A stretch of 64,000 nucleotides of DNA from Paragorgia papillata (GCA_035771165.1 JAWNZC010000423.1:519501-583500); one strand, 5' to 3'; shown: positions 1-12,665, counted from the first letter of the stretch. Notes: generated from the sequence alone by a model not told the origin. Program-made: numbers and translations.

Positions 1-655
1 TTTTCAGACACGACTAGAAGAGTGAACCCAACACGAACACAAACACAAAACACGAAACACAAAAACGAACACAAACACAAACACAAACACAAACACAAAC
101 ACAAACACAAACACAAACAACAAACCACGAACCACGAACACAAACCACGAACACAAACAACCACGAACACAAATCACGAACACAAATCACGAACACAAAC
201 CACGAACAACGAACACAAACCACGAACACAAACCACGAACACAAACCACGAACAACGAACACAAACCACGAACACAAACCACGAACACAAACCACGAACA
301 CAAACACAAACACAAACACAAACACAAACACAAACACAAACACAAACACAAACACAAACACAAACACAAACACAAACACAAACACAAACACAAACACAAA
401 CACAAACACAAACACAAACACAAACACAAACACAAACACAAACACAAACAACCACGAACACAAACCACGAACACAAATCACGAACCACGAACACAAATCA
501 CGAACAACGAACACAAAAAAACTAACCCAAACCACGAACCAACATAAATCACGAACAACGAACACAAACCACGAACCCAAACCAATCCACGAACACGAAC
601 CCAAAGCACGAGCACGAGGACAAACACAAACACAAACACAAACACGTTCATCCTA
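1..655. repeat. ACAAAC microsatellite and CACGAACACAAAC minisatellite
   Basis: Almost pure A/C-rich tandem repeats. Long runs of the hexamer ACAAAC (about 61-118, 298-450 and 620-640) alternate with blocks of a 13-mer like CACGAACACAAAC. Open frames through it (His-Lys or Thr-Gln runs, or Val/Phe/Cys runs on the other strand) are products of the repeat and not genes. Confidence 0.95.
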
Positions 656-975
656 AGCCGTTTCTCTAAAGACTAACTCAACAAAAACAACAACTTTATT
701 AATTAATAGACAATATTACAAGAAATAATCTTCCCCGGCAATTAGCAATTTGCTATTCGATGCAAGGGAAGAACAATAGTAGTTCTATGTAGAAAAACAA
801 TAGAATTAGATTTAAAAGTTACTAAACCTGTATGTATTGTCCTATCTCGTTAACAGCCGGAGTCCAGGATGACGCATTAAACTTGTCAGAGATTATACCA
901 AGGTGTGGTGAATGGCGACTACGAACGAACAGCAATACAATTTATCACAGGCAGATTATTAACCAATACTGAATT
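656..975. other. unassigned AT-rich spacer
   Basis: I see no gene, RNA or clear terminal inverted repeat here. A 61-codon open frame at 905-1090 runs out of this stretch into the repeat element that follows and matches no family I know. Confidence 0.5.
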
Positions 976-1141
976 GAACACATACATGGGGATGTATGGA
1001 GATATAAAATTTATTACGAGTGTTGCTGAAGGATCTCTCACCAGCGAGCAAAGCAAACGAGTGAGATATCCTGTTGAACACGAGAAATAATTTCATATTT
1101 CCAAACATCCCTATATTGTTCTGTTTATTATATAAAAAATA

Positions 1142-1800
1142 CAGTGAACTCTCTCTAAGGTGGACACTCTCCGGAACAAATTTGGTGTCCGCCTTAGAGA
1201 GGTGTCCGCCTTAGAGAGGTGTCCGCCTTAGAGAGGCGTCCGCCTTAGAGAGGTGTCCGCCTTAGAGAGGTGTCCGCCTTAGAGAGGTGTCCGCCTTAGA
1301 GAGCTGAACACATTAGAGAGGCGTCCGCCTTAGAGAGGTGTCCGCCTTAGAGAGGTGTCCACCTTAGAGAGGCGTCCGCCTTAGAGAGGCGTCCACCTTA
1401 GAGAGGCGTCCACCTTAGAAAGGTGTCCACCTTAGAGAGGCGTCCGCCTTAGAGAGGCGTCCACCTTAGAGAGGCGTCCGCCTTAGAGAGGTGTCCGCCT
1501 TAGAGAGCTGAACACATTAGAGAGGCGTCCGCCTTAGAGAGGTGTCCGCCTTAGAGAGGTGTCCGCCTTAGAGAGGTGTCCGCCTTAGAGAGGTGTCCAC
1601 CTTAGAGAGGCGTCCGCCTTAGAGAGGTGTCCGCCTTAGAGAGGTGTCCGCCTTAGAGAGGTGAACACCTTAGAGAGGTGAACACCTTAGAGAGGTGTCC
1701 GTCTTAGAGAGGTGCCGGCACAAAAGCTATCCGGTAGTGTGAACGGGGCCTTAGAGAGGTGTCCGCCTTAAAAGAGTGTCTGCTTTGTAAGAGTTGACTG
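1142..1800. mobile_element. pogo/Tc1-like element with an internal 17-bp minisatellite
   Basis: Terminal inverted repeats CAGTGAACTCT / AGAGTTGACTG are flanked on both sides by TA (1140-1141 and 1801-1802), the target duplication of the Tc1/mariner-pogo group. The interior is about 37 tandem copies of a 17-bp unit such as GGTGTCCGCCTTAGAGA, which is an expansion of the subterminal sequence CTCTCTAAGGTGGACAC. No coding capacity is seen. The empty site is visible in the two other family A copies. Confidence 0.8.
1712..1753. mobile_element. Harbinger-type MITE end embedded in the minisatellite
   Basis: This 42-bp segment (GTGCCGGCACAAAAGCTATC through GTGTGAACGGGGCC) matches the end of the MITE at 28734-29102 in reverse orientation. 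It interrupts the 17-bp repeat array. Confidence 0.75.
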
Positions 1801-1971
1801 TAGTCCTATATTGCCCCACAACAAAATAGAGCAGTAAACTCTAATGCATTTTATGATAATCGATACATGTAAGATTATCATGAATAATCTCACACATGTG
1901 AGATTATCGATTTTATTAGTGGCGGAAAAAACAATAACCACTCTATTTTATATAATAAAGTTGGTTAATAA

Positions 1972-2113
1972 GCCATTTGCACGATGACGTAAAATAGCGT
2001 TGGGTGACTAAAACTACCAGAATGCTTTGCTAGCATCCTAGTGCTGATAACAAAGCAGGCTGGTAGTTGTAGTCACACAACGCTATTTTACGCCATCTTG
2101 CAAATGGCTCATT
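1972..2113. mobile_element. palindromic MITE
   Basis: Near-perfect inverted arms of about 50 bp (AGCCATTTGCACGATGACGT and the reverse complement ending GCAAATGGCT) flank a short AT-balanced centre. There are no open frames. Class is not assigned; the target duplication is not obvious. Confidence 0.75.
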
Positions 2114-2532
2114 GAAGAGCACCAAAAACATTAGCTTACCGATCCAGAAAAGACGATGCTGATAATCTATTTTCCAGAGAAACATATTCAGGATCGATCA
2201 GTTTCACGGCTTAGTAAACAAAACAAAAACATCATTTTAAACACAGTAGAACTAATAAGACATACACCCGCATATAGTAGACAACAAGGGCTTTAAAGTG
2301 CTTATGCGGCGAAAATAAAGTTCAAAAGAAACTCTCTTATTTGAGTTGAATTTATAAAGATGGACGTTTACAGTTCGTCCTTATCTCACTTTGTTTTGAG
2401 ATATTGAGATTTGTTTTATATGTAAAAAACATCACTTAGACGTCACACTGCATAATGACTTGTTGGAAAATCTCGAATATCAAGTTGAGATTATTTAACG
2501 AAATCACTTTTAACTGTGCATGTGCTTCTGAG

Positions 2533-2969
2533 CATAGTCAATCGAGATATGGTCTGGAAACTCGGCAAGTCAAGTTAAGGTAGAAAGTTATTTTGCAGCT
2601 TTATTGTAAACTGCATGTAATCCTTGATTTTGCTTGTTTGTTCTTTCCTATACGGGCAACTTACATTAGAGAGTTTGAGCATAGTCAATCGAGATATGGT
2701 CTGGAAACTCGGCAAACTTCAAAGCGCCTATAATGAGCTGTGATTTTATGTTGAACCGTACCTTACACGGTGCACATCCTTTGTTTTAGGTTTATTAATA
2801 TTTAAATAGCACGGTTGAGTGATTGAACTGAAACGTTGCTATTGAACAATTCGTTCATTAACTAAAATACAATATGTTCAGTGACCGTGCACCGTGCAAA
2901 AAAATGCATAAAGGCGAACAAAAAGATAGACTTTAGCTGAGTTTCCAGACCATATCTCAATTGACTATG
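2533..2969. mobile_element. CATAGTC-family MITE plus an extra terminal repeat
   Basis: An element at 2680-2969 begins CATAGTCAATCGAGATATGG and ends with the inverse. A separate single copy of the terminal repeat lies at 2533-2568. Three better-preserved copies with 7-bp target duplications are at 9501-9798, 10419-10635 and 10793-11088. It is non-coding. Confidence 0.75.
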
Positions 2970-3337
2970 TGCTGAGACAGTAAAAACACTACAACCGACC
3001 CGAAATCAGTCCGGCCTGAGTTCGGGCCGGCCTATGTAAACACCCCCTTAGGGTAAACGTTGAGGATATAAAACTTTCAATTATCAAGACCACCACTAGA
3101 GCTATGCAATGAACTAAAATGAAGCTCGATTGATGAGACCTGTGCCAAACGTTTTAGGGAAGGAAACGATAATTTCTTGTGATTTAGACTGTCAAGCCAC
3201 CTTTCATTCTTTAATCTATTAAAGAAGGCTCTGAGAAGTTAGTTACAAGATTTTCCTTTTGTACTCAATGTAAAAATCCAGGCTAAAGTTTGAATATCAA
3301 TAGTAAGTCATTTGATTTGTATAGTACGTTAATTTAC
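2970..3337. other. 3' flank or intron of the F5/8C gene
   Basis: A half copy of the GGCCGG-rich MITE seen at 9115-9492 occupies about 2985-3055 (GTCCGGCCTGAGTTCGGGCC, then CACCCCCTTA). I looked on the minus strand for a further discoidin-type exon with a phase-1 acceptor before Glu-Cys and found none. Confidence 0.5.
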
Positions 3338-5492
3338 CTGCGGGAAAACCAATAAATTCAGCCCTCATAGACATATAACTGTGCCAGGTTTGAGGATGAA
3401 TGCGAATGAAGCGAGCTACAATAACTGGCCATAGATCATTTTGGACGGTGGAATTCTTGTCAGTGTTTCCTGAGAATACCTATAGATTTTTGAAAAAAAT
3501 TGTGATAATGATAATTACGATTGATGATAATAACGATGATGATCGACGATGATCATAAGGATGGACGACGAAATGCTTGTCAGTGTTTCTTGAGAATACC
3601 TATAGATTTTTAAAAAGAATTTATGGGATTGATGGATTGATGAATGAAAGATTGAGATTGATGATGATGATGATAGCGATGATGATAATAATAATGACGA
3701 TGATGATGATAACGATGGTGATCATAATGATGGACAATAAAATGCTTGTCAGTGTTTTTTGGCAATACCTATAGATTTTTAGAAAGAGTTGTGATGATGA
3801 TAATAGATGATGATGATGATAATGATAACGATGGCTATTGATGATGATCATAATGATGGACAACAAAATGCTTGTCAGTGTTTTTTGGCAATACCTATAG
3901 ATTTTTAGAAAGAGTTGTGATGATGATGATGATAATAGCGATGACGATGATGATGATGGCGATAACGATTATGATTATTGATGATCATAATAGTGAATGA
4001 CAAAATTCTTGTCAGTGTTTCTTGGGAATACCTATAGACTTTTAAAAAGAATTGCGATGATAGCGATGATGATAATGATGATGATGATGATAATAATGAT
4101 GATGATAATCATAGTATACTAGGGGTAAACATCCCCTTACCCAGGCCGGTGACCTTAAAGTGCCTATGAAACGAAAATTAAGTTTGTCTTATTTGAAAGA
4201 ACACTTAAAATGATAGAGTAACATATTTTGCAGTTTTTCGTTTCCTTGCTTCATTCTTGAGATATTTCAGTTTGTTTGATATGTAAATTAAACATTTTAA
4301 CGTCACATGTGCATAATGAGTTATTGAAAAAAGTTATATATCTTTGCTATTAATTCACCAAAATTATTTGAGGGAAGCATGTGAGTGTGTTTCGCCCAGA
4401 ACACTAAGCATGTAGATTTTCAAGTAATTATATTTTACAATAGCAGAGATATATAACGTTTTTCGATAACTCATTATGCACGTGTGACGTCGCGACATGT
4501 GACATTTACATCAAACAAACTGAAATATCCCAAGAATGAAGCAAGGAAACGAAAAACTTCAAAAGATGTTACTCTATCATTTTAAGTGTTCTTTCAAATA
4601 AGACGAACTTAAAGGGTATTGGCAATAAAAATTAAGTTTGTCTCTTTTGAAAGAACTCGCCCAATGGTATAAGAAGACCTTTTACAATTTTTCTGTATTT
4701 GTTTTGGTTTTGGAGACAGCGTGCTGTCCGCCATCTTGGAATTATTTTCGATATGCATGTGACATCATAAGCAGGGTAAAGTGAAATTTTTATCTTGCCA
4801 ATCTTATGACATTATGAGCTAGAAACTCGATTTTGTTGCGCTATTTTCATTTTAAATTGACCCACAACATTTAAAAAGCCTTCCGTAGAAATTTGGTCAC
4901 CCACGGAGTAATTTCATCAGGTTTACCGTGCTTGTGACGTCACCAATTTTAGTTAATTAATATTACACCCGATGTTACAACAAGATGGCGTACAGCACGC
5001 TGTCTTTGGTCGAAATATTTCAAAACACAAGAAAGATAGAGAAAAATTGTAAAATGTCTTCTTATACCATTTGACGAGTTCTTTCAAATGAGACAAACTT
5101 AATTTTTATTGCCAATACCCTTTAATTTTCGTTTCATAGGCACTTTAAAAAACGTATTCATGTTCTAACCTTGATCTCTCTATTTCCTTGGTAAAAATGA
5201 AAGTCGATTCCGTCAAAGCCGTAAGATACCTTGTAGGTTGACACCCATTGAGCCACATTCGCTTGACTTTGGGTCTGTATTTCAGTCACTGTTACTATCC
5301 CTAGAAAGTCAACTTGAAGCCACTGATTGATATCTTTAAAACGTGCAACCCAAGAACCACCACCTAGTGCTAAGTTTAATCTGCCAAACCATGCCCTAAA
5401 CGGGGGACTATGCTCAGAAGAAGCACTGATCTGAGAATCAAGAATTTCAAAGTTCTCCATACCGAGAGGCTGCCGTCGGCCAGCGGAACATT
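3338..5492 (-). CDS. exons 10-11: discoidin domain 4
   Basis: Part of the modular gene. The halves 5492-5170 ([17 protein letters not shown] to QGNREIK) and 3479-3338 ([10 protein letters not shown] to AEFIGFPA) are joined in phase 0. It lacks the final cysteine (Phe instead) and has only the N-terminal one. The intron carries a nested pair of TTAA elements and an array of copies of this domain's own acceptor. Confidence 0.8.
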
Positions 5493-8400
5493 CTGGAAAA
5501 AAGAAAAGATTTAGGTGAAATAGTTTTAACTCTAGAGTAACGAACTTGTCGTGGTAATACATTTGAAAATAGCTATGAGAATTATTTTAAACCAGGGAAG
5601 ACGTAAATGTACCCAGAAAATGCGAAAAGAACAAAAACGTTTATCCTTGTACAATAGACGACGTTTTTTAAGATTTGTAACAATTTTTAAAACTTTATAA
5701 AATAATCTGGAATGTCCACATCAGTTGAAGGGTATTATTAAATTACGAAACATCTTGCCAGAAAGACAGCTTAGGGACAAAACACTTTTAGATCTACCAA
5801 TGGTAAGAACTAAAATCGGACAGTCGCTGTTTAAAGTGCCTATATGCAACGACATTTCACCCAGTTTTTTATGACTGCACTTGAAAGAACACTGAAGGTG
5901 GCTCCATACAGTTTCTAGGAAAATGGAAAATACAAGTTTGAGAGTTCAAAACACGTGCATAAACAATTCGGAAAAAGAATAAAACTAAATGTTATGCATA
6001 GTTAAACATAACTGTTACCAAATAAATAGCAACAGTTGTTGCTATGGCAACAATGACGTTTCAAAATGGCTACGAATTACCCTTCAAACTAATTTAATTC
6101 GAAAAAAAAACTTTGGTGACCCCCCCATTTTTTTTTCATTAAAACTTTTCTTTAAGTATGAGTAATTTTGTATAAAAATTAACAAACATGATTTTTCTGG
6201 GGGGAAAATTGTTCGTTCTACAGAATTTTTTAAAATCGGCCTATTGATTACTCATACTTCAAGAAAAGTTTTAATGAAAATAAAATTGGGGCTCACCAAA
6301 GTTTTTTTCGAATTAAATTAGTTTGAAGGGTAATTGGCAGCCATTTTGAAACGTCATTGTTGTCATAGTAACAACTCTTGCTATTTATTTGGTATGCATA
6401 ACATTTAGTTTAATTATTTTCCCGAATTGTTTATGCACGTGTTTTGGACTCTCAAACTTGTATTTTCCATTTTTCAAGAAACTGTATGGAGCCACCTTAA
6501 AATGACAAAGTAACATTTGTAGAATTTCGTTTCCTTGCTTCATTCTTGAGATATTCAGGTTTGTTTGATATGCAAATGTCATACTTATGACATCACACTG
6601 AATAATGGACTTTTTAGAAAAGTATGATTTTCTACGAGTACTTGTCGAAAGTACTTAATAAAAATTTGCACTTGCGTGTATGTAGCCGTGACTGGTCACT
6701 AAACGTGTGTAGCTGTGTGGAAAATATTTGGACCATCCTAAAATTGATGCTCTTTCAAAAAGTCATTATAACTTATTCTTTCCAGGCAAGCTCAATTTCT
6801 GATTCAAAAAATGGGAGGTCAAGAGGCTTTTAGCCAGACTGTGGCCGTCCGGGCGTCCTGGGACGCCCAAGAATGAAAAATAAAACGCTTTGGACGCCCA
6901 AAATTTAAATCTTTCCTGTCCGAATCGGTCTTTGGTATTTTATTCTGGCTAACGCCAGTCGATTTTATTCACCTCTGGGGAAGCCCTCGGACAAGAATGA
7001 GTTATAAACTATCTCTCTAACTCTTTCCTGCCCGAATCGGTCTTTAGTATTTTACTCTGGCTAACACCAGACGATTTTATTCACCTCTGGGGAAGCCCTC
7101 GGACAGGAATGAGTTAAAGATAAAGGAAATTACTCTCAATAATTAAAGTCGAGAATGTTTGAAAAACTGTGAATGAATCTTTAGTGCACCGCACAGACAC
7201 TGACAAGAAGTTACTTCCTTGTTAATACCGCTCTACTGAGGTTTGTGAGATCGTCGTATCGCGGTGGCCTTCGCACTTTTAAATTTCTGGACATTTGGGG
7301 GGGGGGGGGGAGGATTATCATGCACCACTCAAAATCCTGGCTATAAGCCTGGAGGTCAATTTACCTTTATGTAAACCAATAAATTCAGCCCTCATACACA
7401 TATGACCATCCCAGGTTTGTGGATAAATTCGAACGAAGCGAGCTACAATATATGGCAATACATCATTGCTGACGATGGAATTCTTGTCCGTGTTTCCTGG
7501 GAAAATCTATAGATTATTTAGAAAGAATGTGATAAAAGAAATCATTTTAAGTTTGTCTTATTTGAAAGAACACTTCAAATGATAGAGTAACATCTTTTGC
7601 ACTTTTTCGTTTCCTTGCTTCGTTCTTGAGATACTTCAGTGCATACTGAGTTATCGAAAAACGTTATATATCTTTGCTACTGTCAAATATAATCACTTGA
7701 AAATCTACATGTTTAGTGTTCTGGGCGAAACACAAAGATATAACTTGTTAAACAAACTGAAATATCTCAAGAACGTTCAAAAGATGTTACTCTATCATTT
7801 TAAGTGTTCTTTCAAATAAGACAGACTTAATTTTCGTTTCATAGGTGGCACTTTAAGAAAAAAATATGTCACAACTACGGATAGGTTTAGAAAAGGCGTA
7901 TAGACTACTTTCATAATAGCGACTAATTTGAATATTCTTTTATGTGCATCTGTCTTATGTCTTTTATGTGCATCATTCTTTTATGTGCATCATTCTTTTA
8001 TGTGCATCATTTGAATATTCTTCTATGTGCACCTTTCTAGTCTCGTTTGTGTGTCTTCAATTCAAAAGAATCTTTGCTTCATAACGAGGCTGGAAAGATC
8101 ATTTAGGGCGCTTTCCAATTGACAAGGTTAGACCGATCAGTCCGGCCAGAATGGACTTAAAATGGACCAAACTTTCCAGTCAGACCATCCCAGGCCTCAA
8201 ACGAATCGTGTTCCATTTAACCGGACTGACCGGTCTAACCGTGTAAATGGAAAGCCCCCCAAGATGCACGTAAAAGAATATTTAAAGCGGTGGCCATTAT
8301 GAAAGTGGTCTATTGGTACAACTTTAGAATACCCGACCAAGAAAGTTGGGGGCTGTGGCTACTGGCTACAAGACATAGATGAATATAAAGTATGTATGAA

Positions 8401-11400
8401 GCAAAAATTAAGCCTGTCTTGTTTGAATAAATACTTAAAATAACAGAGTAATATCCTTTGCAGATATTCGTTTCCTTGCTTTGTTTTTTGAGCTATTTCA
8501 GTTTGTTTAATATGCAAATTAAACAGATTCACGTCGCAGGGTGCGACTCATCAGAGAAACACATCAACACGCTTCCTTCAAATTAATTTGGTTACAATAT
8601 ATAATTATACCTTCTCAGGTAAGTCATTATGCACACACTGACCTTAAACCTAATCACACACCCTCCACCCCCACCCCCCCCCCCAACACTAAAACCTAAC
8701 CACAACCCCCCGGTAACCCTAAAGCTAATTACAACCCTCCGGATAAAAGGCCCCACCTCTCAGACCTATATTTTTCAGTTTATCATACCGCCTGTGAGAC
8801 AGAGAAGTACCCTAGAATTCGGGATAATCCTGAATTCTAGACACTTTGGCAATTCAGGTTAATCCTGAATTCTAAGTGAAAGTCATGTTGGACAACGTTG
8901 TAAGCAATGTCTCAGGCTAGGTCCACACGTATACGTTTTCGTAGCGTTTTCATATTGTTTCAGGTAAGTAGACCATTGTTTTCTATTCCCTTGAGGACAG
9001 AGAATATGAAAATGCTGCGAAAACGTATAGGTGTGGACGTAGCCTCAGTCTCTTCACGGTCAACATGGTCTCAATAGTTACGTTCCAGTGCCCGCCGTTG
9101 ACTAGAGTCTAAGGGGGTGTCTACATGAGGCCGGCCCGAACTCAAGCCGGACTGATTTTGGGTTGGTTGTAGTGTTTTTACTGTAGATCGTTTTCATGAG
9201 TCCGGTCTGAGATTCAGTTCACGCCGGCCTAATCTCATGTTCGCCTGCTAGACCGAACTGAAGCACTTTCACCTCTCAAACTCAATACGTTGTTTTAAAT
9301 GAGATTGGTGTCAAATCTACATAAAATAATGATTCTTCGGCGTTCACGAGCTGTAAGGCAATTGACACAAATCTTGAAGCAACAGCGAAACCAAGCCTAT
9401 ATAATTTCAAGGCCGGCCTAATGTAAACAAAAACCGAAATGCAAAATTCAGACCGTTCCGAGTTCAGGCCGGCCTCGTGTAAACACCCTCTAACGCTAAT
9501 CATGGTCAATAGAGATATGGTCTGGAAACTCGGCAAACTTCAAAGCGCCTATAATGAGCTGTGATTTTATGTTGAACCGTACCTTACACCGTGCACATCC
9601 TTTGTTTTAGGTTTATTAATATTTAAATAGCACAGTTGAGTGATTGAACTGAAACGTTGCTATTGGACAATTCGTTCATTATACTAAAATACAATGTGTT
9701 CAGTGACCGTGCACCGTGCACGAAAATGCATAAAGGCGAACAAAATGATAGACCAAAGACTTTAGCTGAGTTTCCAGACCATATCTCGATTGACTATGCG
9801 CTAATCTAGCGTATTATTTAAATGTTCTAACCTTGGCCGGTCCATTTTGTGGGTGAAAATAGAAGTCGACGCCGTCATCGCCGAAAGAAACTGTGAAGGT
9901 TGTCACCCACTGTGGATGATCTTGCCGACCTTGAGTCTGTATACCGGTCACTGTCACTGTCCGTAGAAAGTCTACTTGAAGCCATAAATTGGCACCTGAT
10001 GCAGCCCAAGCACCATGTCTTCCTCCAGCGTTTCTAAAGTATAATCTAGCATTTTGTGCTCTATAGCTGTCAGCAACTTGTGTAGAAGCACTAATCTGAG
10101 AATCAGCAATTCCGTAGTTTGCCATTCCCAAAGGCTGCGAACATTCTAGAATTTTTTTGGATAAAATAAGTGAGTAACAACACAGTGAGACTGGCTACTG
10201 CTCGTGGCCCATGAAAAGTTACTTTATGTAATATATCATACACACGAGAAGCCTTTTATTATCTGATTTGAAAACACCGAGAAGCGTGTTGAAAAACGGG
10301 GCGATAGCCGAGTTTTTTAACTCACTTCGAGGTGTTTTTAAATCAGATAATAAACGGCTTTCGAGTGTATATGCTATAGCTTCTCAAACAAATCAGTATT
10401 TGAAGTACTATTTAAAACCATAGTCAATCGAGATATGGTCTGGAAACTCAGCAAACTTCAAAGCGCCTATAATGAGCTGTGATTTTATGTTGAACCGTAG
10501 CTTACACCATGCACATCCTTTGTTTTAGATTTATTAATATTTAAATAGCACGGTTGAGTGATTGAACTGAAACGTTGCTATTGGACAATTCGTAGACTTT
10601 AGCTGAGTTTCCAGACCATATCTCGATTGACTATGTTAAAACATGACCAGCAGTGTTTTAGATCTGATAAAACACGTACTGCGAATGTTTTAAATGGCTT
10701 CAAAAACTATCCATATAATAAGCTCATATAGAAACCAATTTTGAAAATTGAAGTTGTCTGAGCCGCAAAATCGAAGAAAAAGTTCATCGAAACATAGTCA
10801 ATCGAGATATGGTCTGGAAACTCAGCTAAAGTCTTTGGTCTATATTTTTGTTCGCCTTTATGCTTTTTTGTGCACGGTGCACGGTCACTGAACACATTGT
10901 ATTTTAGTATAATGAACGAATTGTCCAATAGCAACGTTTCAGTTCAATCACTCAACTGTGCTATTTAAATATTAATAAACCTAAAACAAAGGATGTGCAC
11001 GGTGTAAGGTACGGTTCAACATAAAATCACAGCTCATTATAGGCGCTTTGAAGTTTGCCGAGTTTCCAGACCATTTCGATTGACTATGATCGAAAATAGC
11101 GAGCGTGTCTTTATCACATATAGAGCGTTTTCACTCACGTGATCGGTGGCCCCATTGGGGTGGTGAAACAATACGAAATATTTGAATAAGAAAGAGCTAA
11201 TTCCCATGCCGTACACCAATATGGCCGCCATTTCATTGTTTTGGTACACCAATATGGCCGCCGTGACGTCAGATGAAAACGCTCTATAGAGACACGTCAC
11301 GGTCATGATTTTCCTTTGTGTTTTCCTCATGAATTATTAATGAGTTTTTGAACTGAGAGAAATTTGAGGTAAAACTTGTCTTAATTTATGGGCGTTTATT

Positions 11401-12614
11401 ACCACATTTCACAACAACGTCTCGGTAACCACCATAGTCAATCGATATTGACCAATAGTCACTTCTCTCGGTGTTTTCAAATCAGATAATAAACGGCTTC
11501 TCGTGCATGATATATTACTTATTTACCTTTGTATTGGTATGCTTTATAACAGCCAACAAATTCGGCCCTCAGAACTATAAGAACACCTTCCCGTGTTTGA
11601 GGAATAATACGAAGGAAGCGAGCTAAAATAGCTGGTGATAGACCGTGACGGACAATCGAACTTCTGTCCTTGTTTCCCGAAAACACCTGTAGAATTTTTA
11701 AAAAGAATTAGCCTTGTACAGCAAAAACAATTGAACTTTATGTTTTTACTATGTTATAATAAATTCAATGGGCATTTCCTAAGCCTATACCTTAGCCTGT
11801 CCATTTTGGTAGTAAACCTGAAAGTTGACTCCATCGTCGCCGTAAGAAACTGTGTAGGTTAACACCCATTGATCAACAATCCTCCGGCCTTGGGTCTGTA
11901 TTTCTGTCACTTTCGCTAGCTTTAGAAAGTCCACTTGAAGCCACTGAGTGCCATCACTTGATCCATATGCACTACACCAACTGCTTTTGTGTCCACCAGC
12001 ATAAAAGTTTATCCTGCCAAATTCGGCATTACAGTTGGTATTTGCAACTGAGGACGCACTGAGCTGAGAATCAAGGATATTAAGATTTTCCATACCAAGA
12101 GGCTGCGGGGATGTACATTCTGGAAGTAAAAACAAAGAAACCTAAAATATCTTTTCAAACATATGGTTACATACATAGAAATAAAAAGCAAACGTTTTAA
12201 GAAGATTAAATAGAGAATAATACATGGATGTGCGGAAATATGAAATTTATTTCGAGTGTCGACCAGGATATCTCACGAGTGAGCGAAGCGAACGAGTGAC
12301 ATATCCTGTTGAACACGGGAAATAAATTTCATATTTCCAAGCATCCATGTATTGTTCTGTTTATTATATAAAAAAAATGTCCTATTGCCTTGCAAATATT
12401 GCATTAAACTATAATGCTGATTCAGCGATAATCGTAAATAATCGCACATGTGAGATTATCACTTTTATTAGTGGCGGAAAAATCAATAAAACCCTCTATT
12501 TTATATAATAAAAAAGATTAAACGACCTAAAAATAATAACAACAAAAGCAACAGAAACAGCAACTGCAACGGCAATACCAGCAGCAACAACCACCACCAC
12601 CACCACAACAACAA

Positions 12615-12665
<51 letters not shown>

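Larger units (their letters stand above)
976..1965. mobile_element. MITE family A, copy 1 (split by an insertion)
   Basis: The two ends (about 976-1140 and 1803-1965) match the uninterrupted copies at about 12208-12515 and 40932-41183. Shared features are a palindromic half starting near ATACATGG and ending near CATCCATGTATTGTTCTG, then a TTATTATATAAAA stretch, an AATGC / GATAATCG palindrome, and the end CTCTATTTTATATAATA. A second element (1142-1800) interrupts it. No transposase is visible. Confidence 0.7.

Noticed and set aside
22..604. Long open frames on both strands (up to 196 codons)
   Set aside because: They translate hexamer repeats (Val-Phe, Thr-Gln, His-Lys runs); there is no composition or motif of a real protein.
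905..1090. 61-codon open frame
   Set aside because: Its second half lies in MITE family A, where the other two copies do not preserve the frame.
1150..1795. CRISPR-like short repeats
   Set aside because: 17-bp units are directly adjacent without unique spacers and lie inside a transposon.
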